Shown: piece by piece, positions 42,043 through 50,841 of the stretch | Numbering within the stretch: the stretch's first letter is position 1 | Layout of the letters: every line of letters starts with the position of its first letter | Origin: Natronoarchaeum mannanilyticum | Lineage (GTDB): Archaea > Halobacteriota > Halobacteria > Halobacteriales > Natronoarchaeaceae | Length of the DNA: 64,000 nucleotides | Direction: 5' to 3' | Assembly: GCF_039522665.1 (NCBI RefSeq) | Contig: NZ_BAAADV010000003.1 | Location: 124,001 to 188,000, forward strand | Translations under genes and position numbers: made by a program | Notes under the pieces: generated by a model | What the model saw: only the letters and a program-made list of their open reading frames with translations | What the model was told of the DNA's origin: nothing | Database searches by the model: none

Positions 42043-42657
42043 CTATCGGCGCACGCCGGCTCGACCGCCCTCGACCGCCAGCTCGAACCCGGCGTCACGA
42101 AGCCACGCCGTCGCACGGCCGTCGCCGTGCAACAGCAACTCGACCAGATCCGCGCGCTCGTCGACGTCCGTCGACAGCCGGTGGGAGTCGACGACCGCGA
42201 CGTCGGCGTCGATCTCCGCGGCGATCCGCCGGTGGTCGCGGTAGGAGAGCCCGTGGTAGTCGACGCGAAACTCGGGGTGGCGGACGACGAGCGCGTTCGT
42301 CCCGCCGCCGCGTCCAGGTACGATCGCCACCTCGGCGTCGGCGTCGAACAGATCCGCGAGCGCGTCGCCGGTCGCGAGGCCCAGATCGGCCATCACGACG
42401 GCGGCGGGCGACTCGGGAGCGGCGTCTGCGAGAGCGTCGTTGACGGCGGGCGTCAGCGCGCGGTCGTCGACCCGGACGGGCGCGTCGACGTCGATCGGCG
42501 CCGTCGAGAGCACCGTCGGCTCGCCGCCGGCGGCGCGGACCGCCGCGAGGACGTCGTCGAGCATCGCGCGTGCGAGCGCCGAGCGCTCGCGCTCGTCGAG
42601 CAGGTCGGCGAGGCGAGTCTTCGGGCGCTCGGCGTCGAACGGGACGAGGACGCGCAT
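42043..42657 (-). CDS. cofC: 2-phospho-L-lactate guanylyltransferase
   Basis: A 204-residue nucleotidyltransferase that activates 2-phospholactate (or phosphoenolpyruvate) with GTP for F420 assembly. MRVLVPFDAERPKTRLADLL is the nucleotide-binding N-terminus and VVMADLGLATGDAL and VPGRGGGTNALVVRH are further signatures. With cofH and cofG it makes this a partial F420 locus; cofD and cofE are not in the window. Confidence 0.95.
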   Translation of the reverse strand: MRVLVPFDAERPKTRLADLLDERERSALARAMLDDVLAAVRAAGGEPTVLSTAPIDVDAPVRVDDRALTPAVNDALADAAPESPAAVVMADLGLATGDALADLFDADAEVAIVPGRGGGTNALVVRHPEFRVDYHGLSYRDHRRIAAEIDADVAVVDSHRLSTDVDERADLVELLLHGDGRATAWLRDAGFELAVEGGRAGVRR

Positions 42658-42696
42658 GCCCTCGCTTCGACGGGCGGGAAAAAGGGAGTTCCGGAG

Positions 42697-43500
42697 TTAC
42701 CCGAGCTTGTCGTAGTCGTCGCCCTGGCGCTGGTAGAGCAGGTAGCCGACGCCGGCGAGCACGAGCAGCGCGACCAGCCCGGCGCCGCCGTACAGCAGCA
42801 TGCTGCGCGTCTGGGCGCTGGACTGGGAGCTCTCGGCCTCGTCGGCGGCGTCCTGGGCGTTCTGGACGGCGCGGTCGAAGTCGCCGTTCTCGTAGAAGCC
42901 GACGGCGTTGTCGAGAGCGTCCTGGGCGGCCGACACGTCGGCGCCGTTGCTTTCGGCGTCCTCGATCGCGGCTTCGGCGTCCTCGATGGCGTTGCGAGCC
43001 TCCTTGCTATCGGCGGTGTAGTGGTGGGCGTCGTAGCTGTCGATGGTGGTGGTGCCGCCGCCCGATCGGACCTCGGTGAACTCGGTCACGGTGAACCGCT
43101 CCTCGGGCTCGTAGCTCCACTCGGCGACCTCGGGGACGGTCCCCATGACGGTCACTTCGATCTCGTCCATGTCATCGCTGGAGCTGACCGCGTAGTCGAA
43201 CGAGTCGCCGCCGAAGTTCTGCGAGTCGGCGATCTGGTCGCCGTCGACGCCGTAGGCCGTCACGGTCCAGCTGGCGTTGGTCAGGTTCGTCTGCCCCTCC
43301 AGCGTCCAGTCGGACGGCGTGTCGCCGGCGTACAGATCAGACAGCGTGTACGTTACTGAGACTTCCTCTCCGACTTCCGCTTCTTCGGGGACGCCGTCGG
43401 CGTCGACCGATGCGACAGCTGCCGCCGGGGAGACCGCGGCGACCGCGACCGCGAAAACGAGCAGCAGCGTTCCGAGCTTAGAATAGTGGTTCGAGTTCAT
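42697..43500 (-). CDS. Secreted membrane-anchored protein overlapping cetZ
   Basis: A 267-residue protein with a signal peptide (about 1-27, LGTLLLVFAVAVAAVSPAAA). An extracellular beta-rich domain follows (about 30-160), then a helical, coiled-coil-like segment of EDAEAAIEDAESN type (about 170-225), a transmembrane helix (about 235-255) and a short cytosolic tail YQRQGDDYDKLG. Its start lies inside the 3' end of cetZ (23-nt overlap), so translation is probably coupled. I know no named family. A role linking CetZ to the envelope is an inference from position. Confidence 0.75.
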   Translation of the reverse strand: MNSNHYSKLGTLLLVFAVAVAAVSPAAAVASVDADGVPEEAEVGEEVSVTYTLSDLYAGDTPSDWTLEGQTNLTNASWTVTAYGVDGDQIADSQNFGGDSFDYAVSSSDDMDEIEVTVMGTVPEVAEWSYEPEERFTVTEFTEVRSGGGTTTIDSYDAHHYTADSKEARNAIEDAEAAIEDAESNGADVSAAQDALDNAVGFYENGDFDRAVQNAQDAADEAESSQSSAQTRSMLLYGGAGLVALLVLAGVGYLLYQRQGDDYDKLG

Positions 43501-44656
43501 CGTCGTCATCTTCGACTAGCGTCTCTAAATTATCGTCGCTTTCCTGGCGAATCTCCTCGATGTTGTCCTGGGCCTCGATGGCAACCTGCTGGAGCTCCTT
43601 GATGCGGGGGACGTTGGTGACGCCCGACAGGAGGATCACGCTGGCCACGAAGTTCGAGTCGGGGACCGGGTAGTCGCCGCCCCGAACCTCCATGCTGCCG
43701 GTCTGCTCCTCGAGCCACTTCCGCCCGCGCTCTATCCCCTTCCGGTTGAGATGCTGGGGCGGACCGCTCATGACCAGCAGCGCGCGCTCGGCGCCGTCGA
43801 TCTCGCAGGGCAGCGTGAGCCGGCCGAGCGCCGCCTTCCGGACGAGACTGGTGATCCGGTTGGTCGTGTGCGCCGTGTCGACCTGGTCGTCCTCGCCGCC
43901 GGTGAAGCGCGAGAGCAGACCGCTGTCGTCGCCGCTGTTCTCGACTTCCTCGCGAGCGTAGCCGACCGTCGAGACGCCGCCGCCCGACAGCGTGTTGATG
44001 ATCTCGCTGGAGTCGACGACGCTTTCCGCGACCTCGTCGCCCTGGTTGATCTCGCCGGCGCCGAAGAGGATGCCGAAGCGCTTGACGATCTCGTCGTTGA
44101 TCTCCTCGTAGCCGCTCTCGACGGACTCGCCGGACTGTCGCCAGGAGTCGTTGTCGAACACGAGCAGATTGTCGACCTCCCGGACGAACGTCTGGAAGGA
44201 GCGAGCCGCGTTGAGCGTGTAGATCCCGCCCTCGTCGCTGCCGGGCAGCACGCCCAGCCCGTAGACGGGTTCGGTGTAGATCCGCTTGAGATGCTTCGCG
44301 ATGACGGGGGCGCCGCCGCTGCCGGTGCCGCCGCCCATCCCCGCGACGATCAGGAAGGCGTCGACCTCGTGGACCGGGATCCCGTCGATGGCACCCTGGA
44401 CTTCGTCGATGTCCTCCTCCGCGATCTCGGCGCCGAGCTCGTTGTCGGCGCCGACGCCGTGTCCCTTGACGCGGGACTGTCCGATCAGGACTCGATTTTC
44501 CTGGGGAACTTTCTCCAGCCCCATCAGGTCCGCCTTGGCGGTATTAACCGCCACCGCGGACCGGACGATCCCGCTGTGGGTGCGCTCGTCGTACTCCAAG
44601 AATTTGTCGACGATTTTCCCACCCGCCTGTCCGAAGCCGATCATCGCCAGTTTCAT
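43478..44656 (-). CDS. cetZ: CetZ tubulin-like cell-shape protein
   Basis: A 392-residue tubulin/FtsZ-superfamily GTPase. The N-terminus MKLAMIGFGQAGGKIVDKF is typical of CetZ1. The nucleotide signature is GGGTGSG (108-114), with GIYTLNAARSFQTFV and GEINQGDEVAESVVD (T7-like catalytic loop). CetZ1 controls rod formation and motility in Haloferax. The acidic C-terminus DDDDELEPLF is conserved in the group. An ATG nine codons upstream (44683) fits a leaderless start from the TATA at 44701-44710 and cannot be excluded. Confidence 0.9.
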   Translation of the reverse strand: MKLAMIGFGQAGGKIVDKFLEYDERTHSGIVRSAVAVNTAKADLMGLEKVPQENRVLIGQSRVKGHGVGADNELGAEIAEEDIDEVQGAIDGIPVHEVDAFLIVAGMGGGTGSGGAPVIAKHLKRIYTEPVYGLGVLPGSDEGGIYTLNAARSFQTFVREVDNLLVFDNDSWRQSGESVESGYEEINDEIVKRFGILFGAGEINQGDEVAESVVDSSEIINTLSGGGVSTVGYAREEVENSGDDSGLLSRFTGGEDDQVDTAHTTNRITSLVRKAALGRLTLPCEIDGAERALLVMSGPPQHLNRKGIERGRKWLEEQTGSMEVRGGDYPVPDSNFVASVILLSGVTNVPRIKELQQVAIEAQDNIEEIRQESDDNLETLVEDDDDELEPLF

Positions 44657-44700
44657 TGTTGGTATCCGGGTCTCCGTTGGCATGAGAACAGAGTCATTAA

Positions 44701-44710
44701 GGATATAAGC
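44701..44710 (-). promoter_or_regulatory. Proximal cetZ TATA box
   Basis: GCTTATATCC on the minus strand, 45-54 nt before the favoured cetZ ATG and about 25 nt before the alternative ATG at 44683. Confidence 0.5.
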
Positions 44711-44827
44711 CTTGTGATGGGGAAGGTAAATCGCAACCGATCAGCAGGTTTTAATCGCAAGACTGCGGCGCCCCGACCGCGTTTTACTGGCGTTTCAGAA
44801 CGATTACTTTAGCGCCTGCAGTTGTGC

Positions 44828-44837
44828 TATATAAAAC
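44828..44837 (-). promoter_or_regulatory. Distal TATA-like box upstream of cetZ
   Basis: GTTTTATATA on the minus strand, about 175 nt before cetZ; a second promoter would give a long leader. Confidence 0.4.
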
Positions 44838-44937
44838 AGGAACCAGGCCCCGTTTTAAGTAAAGAGCGACGAACCGCCCAGCGGCGACGCGATTCCTCGC
44901 CTCGAATGCGCGCGCCAGCCCGGTGGTCGCGTCGCCG

Positions 44938-45825
44938 CTATCCCGACAGGCCGAGATACTCCGAGAGCGTCGTGAGATCGTCCGGGTCGACGTCGAACGC
45001 CGTAACATCGTTCTCGACGACCGTGTTGTCGATCCGCAGCGACCTGGCCTGGTCCGGTCCCATCGGGACGAACGGCAGCGGGCCGGCAGCGGTCAGCCCG
45101 ATCTTGGCGAGCGCCATCGGCACCGGGAGGACGCGCACCGACTTGCCCTCCGCGCGGTAGGCGAGCCGGGTCACGTCCGCCAACGTCAGCACCTCGGGGC
45201 CGCCGATCTCGTAGACCTCGCCGGCCCGATCCTCGTCGATCGCGCAGTCGGCCAGCATCGGCGCGAGGTCGCCGACCCAGATCGGCTGGAACCGCGTCTT
45301 CCCGCCGCCCGGTAGTCCGGTGACGTACGGCGTCGTCAACATTTTCGTGAACCCGACGAACTCGCCGCCCTCGCCGAACACGACCGACGGCCGGACGATC
45401 ACCCAGTCCAGCGGGGCGTCCCGGACGACCTGCTCGGCCTGCCCTTTCGTCCGGAGGTAGGCGGTCGAGCCGTCCGGATCGGCGCCGAGCGCGCTCATCT
45501 GGACCACCCGGTCGACGCCGTGTTCCTCCGCGGCGTCGACGACGTTCTCGGTGCCGCCGAGGTGCACTTTCTCGTGGCCCGCGCCGCCGCGGGGCTTGAA
45601 CAGCGGCGACAGCGCGACCAGGTTGACGACCGTATCCTGCCCCTCGAAGGCGCCCTCGATCGAGTCGTAGGCCGTCACGTCGCCGGCGACCGAGTCGACG
45701 CCGTCGGGCAGCTCGGCGTCGCCGGGATCCCGCGAGAGCGCCGTGACGTCGTGTCCGCGGTCGTGCAGTTCGACGCAGAGATTCTGGCCGATGAAGCCCG
45801 TCCCGCCGACGACGAGAACGTTCAT
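44938..45825 (-). CDS. NDUFA9-like NAD(P)-binding protein
   Basis: A 295-residue atypical short-chain dehydrogenase. The Rossmann motif is VLVVGGTGFIGQNLC at the N-terminus. RVVQMSALGADPDGSTAYLR and WVIVRPSVVFGEGGEF are typical of the complex I NDUFA9-like group, which usually has no demonstrated reaction. TATA-like CTTTATGCTC lies about 27 nt upstream on the minus strand. Confidence 0.85.
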   Translation of the reverse strand: MNVLVVGGTGFIGQNLCVELHDRGHDVTALSRDPGDAELPDGVDSVAGDVTAYDSIEGAFEGQDTVVNLVALSPLFKPRGGAGHEKVHLGGTENVVDAAEEHGVDRVVQMSALGADPDGSTAYLRTKGQAEQVVRDAPLDWVIVRPSVVFGEGGEFVGFTKMLTTPYVTGLPGGGKTRFQPIWVGDLAPMLADCAIDEDRAGEVYEIGGPEVLTLADVTRLAYRAEGKSVRVLPVPMALAKIGLTAAGPLPFVPMGPDQARSLRIDNTVVENDVTAFDVDPDDLTTLSEYLGLSG

Positions 45826-45903
45826 AGTTCAAAGGTGTGTTCGCACGAGCATAAAGGTGATCGAGGCGGCCGTATCGTGGATTCCCGGGACGCCGGATGC
45901 GCA

Positions 45904-46131
45904 CTATTCGCTCGTAGAAATGACGCGGCGACCGACCAGAGTGACCGCCGCGAAGGTGACGCCGAAAGCGACGCCCTCGATCGCCGCCGTCCCGGGAGCA
46001 TCGCCCAGTGCAGTTCCGGTGATCGCCCACACCAGCGCCGTCACCACGAATAGCGTTGCGGCGTAGGCGAGCGCGTGTTCGCGAAGGTAGCGATCGACGG
46101 AACGGAAGGTTTCGGGGGCTCGCTCTAACAT
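45904..46131 (-). CDS. Small two-helix membrane protein
   Basis: A 75-residue protein with two hydrophobic segments (about 22-42 and 49-67), a basic/acidic N-terminal tail (RSVDRYLREHALAY) and a short C-terminal tail. Family not recognised. It lies upstream of the NDUFA9-like gene on the same strand. Confidence 0.65.
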   Translation of the reverse strand: MLERAPETFRSVDRYLREHALAYAATLFVVTALVWAITGTALGDAPGTAAIEGVAFGVTFAAVTLVGRRVISTSE

Positions 46132-46260
46132 TAACTATCCAACAGTCGGAGAGGGGCTACAAAGTCGTTCTGCCGACAACCGGGTGCCGAGCGGCCTCGG
46201 GCAGTCGGTTCCCGAGCGGCCTCCGACAGACAGTTGATCCGGGGGCCGAAAGCCGGTGGT

Positions 46261-46863
46261 ATGCTGCTCACGCTCGAAGGGATCGACGGCAGCGGGAAGA
46301 CGACCGTCTGGGAGGCACTACAGGACGTCTACCCCGACGCCGTCTTCACTCGCGAACCCACGAACACGTGGTACGGGGAGGCCGTCCAGCGGTCGATCGA
46401 GGACGACGACGCCGACCCGCTGGCCGAGCTCTTTCTGTACACCGCCGACCACGCCGCCCACCTCGCGCAGACGGTTCGCCCGGCGCTCGACCGGGGCGAA
46501 CTGGTGATCTCGGATCGGTACTCCGACTCCCGGTACGCCTACCAGGGGGCGACACTCGACGGGGAAGTTCCGAACGCGATGGACTACGTTCGCGGCATCC
46601 ACGAGCCGTTCACCCGGCCGCCGGACTACACGATCTACCTCGACGTCGACGCCGAGACGGCCGCCCGGCGCAGCGGGAAGACCAACAAGTTCGAGCAGGA
46701 CTCGTATCTCGCACGCGTCCGCGAGAACTACGAGCGACTGATCGACGCCGACCCCCACCGGTTCGTGCGCGTCGACGCCACCGAACCGCCGGAGGTCGTG
46801 CTCGAACGCGTCGAGGCCGCCGTCGCGGAGATCCTCTCGGACGAGGCGAACGGCGCCCCCTGA
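46261..46863 (+). CDS. tmk: Thymidylate kinase
   Basis: A 200-residue kinase that phosphorylates dTMP. The P-loop is [16 protein letters not shown], with TREPT and [16 protein letters not shown] (DRY motif) and a lid segment [12 protein letters not shown]. It is a stand-alone gene. Confidence 0.95.
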   Translation: MLLTLEGIDGSGKTTVWEALQDVYPDAVFTREPTNTWYGEAVQRSIEDDDADPLAELFLYTADHAAHLAQTVRPALDRGELVISDRYSDSRYAYQGATLDGEVPNAMDYVRGIHEPFTRPPDYTIYLDVDAETAARRSGKTNKFEQDSYLARVRENYERLIDADPHRFVRVDATEPPEVVLERVEAAVAEILSDEANGAP

Positions 46864-47030
46864 CGTGACCGGGGAGCTACGTTCCCCAATAATTACGACA
46901 TATATCGTGCGCGATGAACGTTTGATGAAAAATTTGTTCGCAACTTTTACTTTCCTATTGATAGAAGTTGCCGGTAAGAGACCGTCTGGTGCAGGTGACG
47001 AGATTACCCGCCAGTCGAGTACGATCATCC
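46864..47030. other. AT-rich promoter region
   Basis: A 167-bp region containing AT-rich patches (CATATATCGTG near 46898-46908, AAAAATTTG near 46926-46934), probably promoter elements of the next gene. No gene seen. Confidence 0.45.
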
Positions 47031-48368
47031 ATGGATTCGAGAGACGACACGAACGATACCGAACCGAGCGCGAACGACGCCGAAGAGGACCTGCCGACCG
47101 AAGTACCGGAAGACTCGGTGCTGTATAACGGGGACGAAGACGACGAGAACGACGCCGACGACTCCGGCGACGACTCCGGCAACGACTCGTCGATCAGCCG
47201 CCGCGCGGCGCTGGGCGTGCTTGGCGTCGGCGGCGTCGCCGGCGCCGGCGCGCTGGCGTTCGGCGGGGTCCTCGGCGGTGGTTCGGGCGCCGACGACGGC
47301 TCCGACGATCCCGACAGTTCGACGGCCACATCCGGTGACGAAGGCTCCGACGACGAGGACGCCGGCGGCGAAGCGACCGAGGGCCCCGACCCCGCGGTGT
47401 CGTTCGACAATCAGGCGTTTCAGGGCAACGGCGTGAACGTCAGCGCGACGACGCCCGGCGAGTACGCGCTCCTCGTTACCTACGGCGCCGACGGGGACAG
47501 CGTCGTGGCGGGGACCGCGGACGCGACCGATCTCGACGACGAGGGCGTCGCCGTCCGGTTCCAGAATGACGGCGGCGTCCCCGGCACTCACACGGCTCAC
47601 CTCCTCGAAGGCGACGCCGGCGGGTACGAGGGCGGCGACGCGCTCACCGCGGAGACGATCGGCAACGTCGCGGTCGCCGACACCGCGTTCGTCTCCGGCG
47701 AGGGCGACGACGCCGAGACCGAGGTCGGGTTCGCCGATCAGGCGCTCGGCAGCGGCAGCGGCGTCGAGATGGAGTTCACCACCCCCGACGGCCACTTCGT
47801 CATCCTGACCTACGACCGGGACGGCGTGCCCGTCGTCGCCGGCGCCGACGACGTCAGCGACCTCGACGGCGAGACGCGCGTCGTCGACGTCGTGGATCGG
47901 GACGGCGTCCCCGGCGAGCATACGGCCCACGTCCTCGCGAACGCGGACGGCAGCCAGTTCTACGTGCCCGGGGACGCGCTCTCGGACGCCACCGCGGACG
48001 TGGTGACCGCCTCCGCGACGGCGACCGTCTCCGGGGCCGACAACCCCGAGGCGTCCGTCTCGTTCGAGGACCAGGCGCTCGAGGAGGGGACGGTGACGCT
48101 GACGGCGACCGCGCCGGCGAAACACTTCGTGCTCGTCACGTACCGCAGCGGCGACGACCGCATCGTCGCGGGCGCCGAGGACGTGAGCGGACTCGACGGC
48201 GAGTCGATCACGTTCGACCTCCCGGACGACGGCGGTGTCGGCGGTCTCCACACCGCGTACATCATCTCCGAGGATGGCGGCAGCAAGCGGTACGCGGCCG
48301 GCGACGTGGCCTCCCAGTCGACGATCGGCGCCGCCAAAGTGGCCTCGACCGCGACCGTCAGCGAGTAA
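47031..48368 (+). CDS. Tat-exported or anchored protein with three DUF7282-type repeats
   Basis: A 445-residue protein. The first 55 residues are a very acidic tail. A twin-arginine segment SISRRAALGVLGVGGVAGAG starts at 54, with RR at 57-58, followed by a Gly/Ser/Asp-rich spacer. Three repeats of about 100 residues follow, each opening with SFDNQAFQ, GFADQALGS or SFEDQALEE and containing VIVTYDRDG/VAGADDVSDLDG-like and GxHTAHVL motifs. This repeat resembles the haloarchaeal DUF7282 beta domain. The twin-arginine segment set far behind the start is odd and may act as a membrane anchor. Function unknown. Confidence 0.8.
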   Translation: MDSRDDTNDTEPSANDAEEDLPTEVPEDSVLYNGDEDDENDADDSGDDSGNDSSISRRAALGVLGVGGVAGAGALAFGGVLGGGSGADDGSDDPDSSTATSGDEGSDDEDAGGEATEGPDPAVSFDNQAFQGNGVNVSATTPGEYALLVTYGADGDSVVAGTADATDLDDEGVAVRFQNDGGVPGTHTAHLLEGDAGGYEGGDALTAETIGNVAVADTAFVSGEGDDAETEVGFADQALGSGSGVEMEFTTPDGHFVILTYDRDGVPVVAGADDVSDLDGETRVVDVVDRDGVPGEHTAHVLANADGSQFYVPGDALSDATADVVTASATATVSGADNPEASVSFEDQALEEGTVTLTATAPAKHFVLVTYRSGDDRIVAGAEDVSGLDGESITFDLPDDGGVGGLHTAYIISEDGGSKRYAAGDVASQSTIGAAKVASTATVSE

Positions 48369-48396
48369 GCGGGCAGCTCCGCTCCGCGAGTCGATT

Positions 48397-48558
48397 TCAT
48401 GTGGGATGCTGGTGGCTGATCCGTTCGGCGACCACGCCGGGCACCGGCGTCCCGCAGTCCTTGCACTTCCAGGTCGAGGAGACCGTCCCGCGCTCCCTGT
48501 CGAGATCCTGCCTGTAGCGCAGCGTCGCGCCGCAGACACAGCGGTGGGTCGCTCCCAT
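48397..48558 (-). CDS. Small zinc-ribbon protein
   Basis: A 53-residue protein, MGATHRCVCGATLRYRQDLD onward, with CVC and CKDC knuckles forming a zinc ribbon and a C-terminal HQH. It is flanked by the DUF7282-type gene (convergent) and tiaS (divergent). Family not identified. Codon use fits the region. Confidence 0.65.
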   Translation of the reverse strand: MGATHRCVCGATLRYRQDLDRERGTVSSTWKCKDCGTPVPGVVAERISHQHPT

Positions 48559-48690
48559 ACGCGACCGAAGGCGGCGCGGCGGTAAAAGCGGCGTCCCGCG
48601 GCGCCGGGACCGGGTCGGTCGACGCCGACACCGGCGCAGGCACCGCCGAGGCGCAACACTGGTTACGCCGACCTACCTACGACGACGCGA

Positions 48691-49995
48691 ATGACCGTCA
48701 TCGGGATCGACGACACCGACTCCCGCGAGCGCGGGATGTGTACGACCTACGCCGCCAGCCGCCTCGCCGCCGAGATCGAGGCCGCGGGCGGCGCCGTCGA
48801 GCGCGTCCTGCTCGTGCGCCTGAACCCCGCCGTCGAGCACAAGACGCGGGGCAACGCCGCGCTGGCGGTCCACGCGGACGTCGATCCCGAACGCGGCTTC
48901 GAGATCGCACGCGAGTTGATCGCCGGCAGCGCCGAAGTCGAGGATCCGCGGACGAACCCCGGCCTCGTCGTCGCCGACCACGATCCCGACGCGGCGCCCG
49001 ACGCCGTCGCCGCGTTCGCCCGCGCGGCGGTCCGGGACCACCACGAGATTGCAGACGCCGAGGCGCTGATCGAGCGGGAGGGCTACGAGAGCGCCGGCTG
49101 GAAGAACGCCCGCGGGAAGATCGGCGCCCTCGCCGCGGTCGGCGCCTGGGCGGCCTTCGAGGAGTGGACCTACGAGCACGTCAGCTACCGCGAGCGAGCG
49201 CGCCGCGGGACGCCGCGCGACGTCGACCTCGATTCGGTGTTCGCGGCCGCCGACGAACGGTACCCCGAGGCCTGGGACACCGTCGATCGCGTCGAGGGCC
49301 AGGCCGTCTGCGTTCCCCGCGCGCCGGGACCGATCCTCCACGGCATCCGCGGCGACGACCCCGAGGCGATTCGAACTGTGGCCGCGGGGATCGAGAGCGA
49401 GCCCGTCGAGTCGTCCCAACTGTTCGTCACCAATCAGGGGACCGACGCCCACCTTCGGGACGCCGCTCTCGGAGCGGTCGAGGACGGCCGATCCTACCGC
49501 GTCGACGGGGCGGTCGTCGAGCCGCCGGAGACGCGCGAGGGGGGACACGTCTTTTTCGCCATCGAGCGCGCCGACGGCAACGAAAGCGCCGGCGCCGAGA
49601 GCGACGCCGACGTCCGTCTCGACTGCGCGGCGTTCGAGCCGACCAAGCGCTTCCGCGACCGGGTGCGCGCGCTCCGGGTCGGCGACCGGATCACCGCCTG
49701 CGGCGAGGTCGGCGACGGGACGCTCAAGCTAGAGAAGTTCGCGATCCGCGACCTGAACGACGCCGAACTCGCGACGCCGGACTGCCCCGACTGCGGCCGA
49801 TCGATGAAGAGCGCCGGCGCGGACCAGGGGTACCGCTGCCGGGACTGCGGGACGAGTCGGGACGGGAAGGTCGAGCGGCGTGTCGATCGGGAGCTCCAAG
49901 AGGGGTGGTACGAGGTGCCGCCCTGCGCTCGGCGCCACGTGGCGAAACCGCTGGTTCGGGGCGGCTTCGACGCGCCGATCCACCCCGAGCGGTGA
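48691..49995 (+). CDS. tiaS: tRNA(Ile2) 2-agmatinylcytidine synthetase
   Basis: A 434-residue enzyme that attaches agmatine to C34 of tRNA-Ile(CAU) so that it reads AUA. IGIDDTDSRERGMCTTYAA is the N-terminal kinase-like signature; RLNPAVEHKTRGNAALAV and WKNARGKIGALAAVGA are conserved. The C-terminal zinc ribbon has CPDCG and CRDCG (about 368-390). The size matches the family. Confidence 0.95.
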   Translation: MTVIGIDDTDSRERGMCTTYAASRLAAEIEAAGGAVERVLLVRLNPAVEHKTRGNAALAVHADVDPERGFEIARELIAGSAEVEDPRTNPGLVVADHDPDAAPDAVAAFARAAVRDHHEIADAEALIEREGYESAGWKNARGKIGALAAVGAWAAFEEWTYEHVSYRERARRGTPRDVDLDSVFAAADERYPEAWDTVDRVEGQAVCVPRAPGPILHGIRGDDPEAIRTVAAGIESEPVESSQLFVTNQGTDAHLRDAALGAVEDGRSYRVDGAVVEPPETREGGHVFFAIERADGNESAGAESDADVRLDCAAFEPTKRFRDRVRALRVGDRITACGEVGDGTLKLEKFAIRDLNDAELATPDCPDCGRSMKSAGADQGYRCRDCGTSRDGKVERRVDRELQEGWYEVPPCARRHVAKPLVRGGFDAPIHPER

Positions 49996-50046
49996 TTGCG
50001 TTCGGCGGTCCGTTGTTCGGCGGCTAGCCGCTCGGCGGTCGACAGT

Positions 50047-50772
50047 TCACGACGCCGACGCCGCCGCGGCGTCCCGACGCCGCATTCCGAGGCACCACGC
50101 CAGGCCTACGAACGCGGTTCCGAGCAGCGCGACGCTGTCGGGTGTGACGCCGATCACCGCGAGCGCGACCACGCCGATCCCGGTCGCGATGCCGAACGCG
50201 GCGGTCGCGGCGTCGTCGACCTGCGAGAGCGCGTACCAGGTGCCCGCGACGTACGCGGCCCCCAGCGCCGCCCCGGCGACGACGTCGACGAGATAGTGGA
50301 CGCCGAGCACGACCCGGGTCGCACAGACCAGCGTCACGATCGCTGCGGCGACGCCGTAGCGCCACCGGCGCGTCCGGACGGAGAGGCGCTGGGCGAGCAG
50401 CCCGTAGACGACCGTCGAGGTGACGGCGTGACCGCTCGGGAACCCGTAGCTGCTGGCGGTGCCGGTCGCGACGTACAGCGGCTCGACGAGTCCGGGGAAC
50501 TGGTCGGGCCGGGCGAGTCTGGTCGGCGGCCGGGGGAGCGTAAAGGCGTACTTCAGCGCGAACGCGAGCCCCAGCGCGCCGATCGTCAGTCCCGCGACCG
50601 TCATCACGGCGTTCCGATCGACGATCTCGTCGTCCGCGTACCAGTGGAGCCCCACGAGCAGGACGCCGACGAACCAGACGTCGCCCAGCTGCGTCGCCAG
50701 CGCCGCCAGCAGGGCGACGGCGTCGGGGAGCACGGATTCGATCGCGTCGAACGCGCCGATGCCTCTGGTCAT
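50047..50772 (-). CDS. PAP2-family membrane phosphatase
   Basis: A 241-residue membrane protein with about six helices. It carries the phosphatidic-acid-phosphatase signature: an upstream LPRPP segment, GFPSGHAVTSTVV, and TRVVLGVHYLVDVVAGA (R, H and D of the third motif). The substrate could be a lipid or polyprenyl phosphate. The final codons (RRRDAAAASAS) are encoded partly by a palindromic hairpin repeat. Confidence 0.85.
   Translation of the reverse strand: MTRGIGAFDAIESVLPDAVALLAALATQLGDVWFVGVLLVGLHWYADDEIVDRNAVMTVAGLTIGALGLAFALKYAFTLPRPPTRLARPDQFPGLVEPLYVATGTASSYGFPSGHAVTSTVVYGLLAQRLSVRTRRWRYGVAAAIVTLVCATRVVLGVHYLVDVVAGAALGAAYVAGTWYALSQVDDAATAAFGIATGIGVVALAVIGVTPDSVALLGTAFVGLAWCLGMRRRDAAAASAS
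50063..50083. repeat. Palindromic hairpin repeat, copy 3
   Basis: 21-bp exact match to 6381-6401, including GCGGCGTC-CC-GACGCCGC. It lies inside the 3' end of the PAP2 gene. Confidence 0.6.
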
Positions 50773-50841
50773 CGGGCGAGCGTTAGCGGCCGCAACACAA
50801 AGGTCCCGCGGCTACCGGCGAGGAGGTGGGAGTGGCCCGCG

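Larger units (their letters stand above)
44657..44937. other. cetZ upstream region with two TATA-like boxes
   Basis: A 281-bp AT-richer region upstream of cetZ. It holds two separate minus-strand TATA-like boxes (listed separately) and no gene. Confidence 0.5.
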
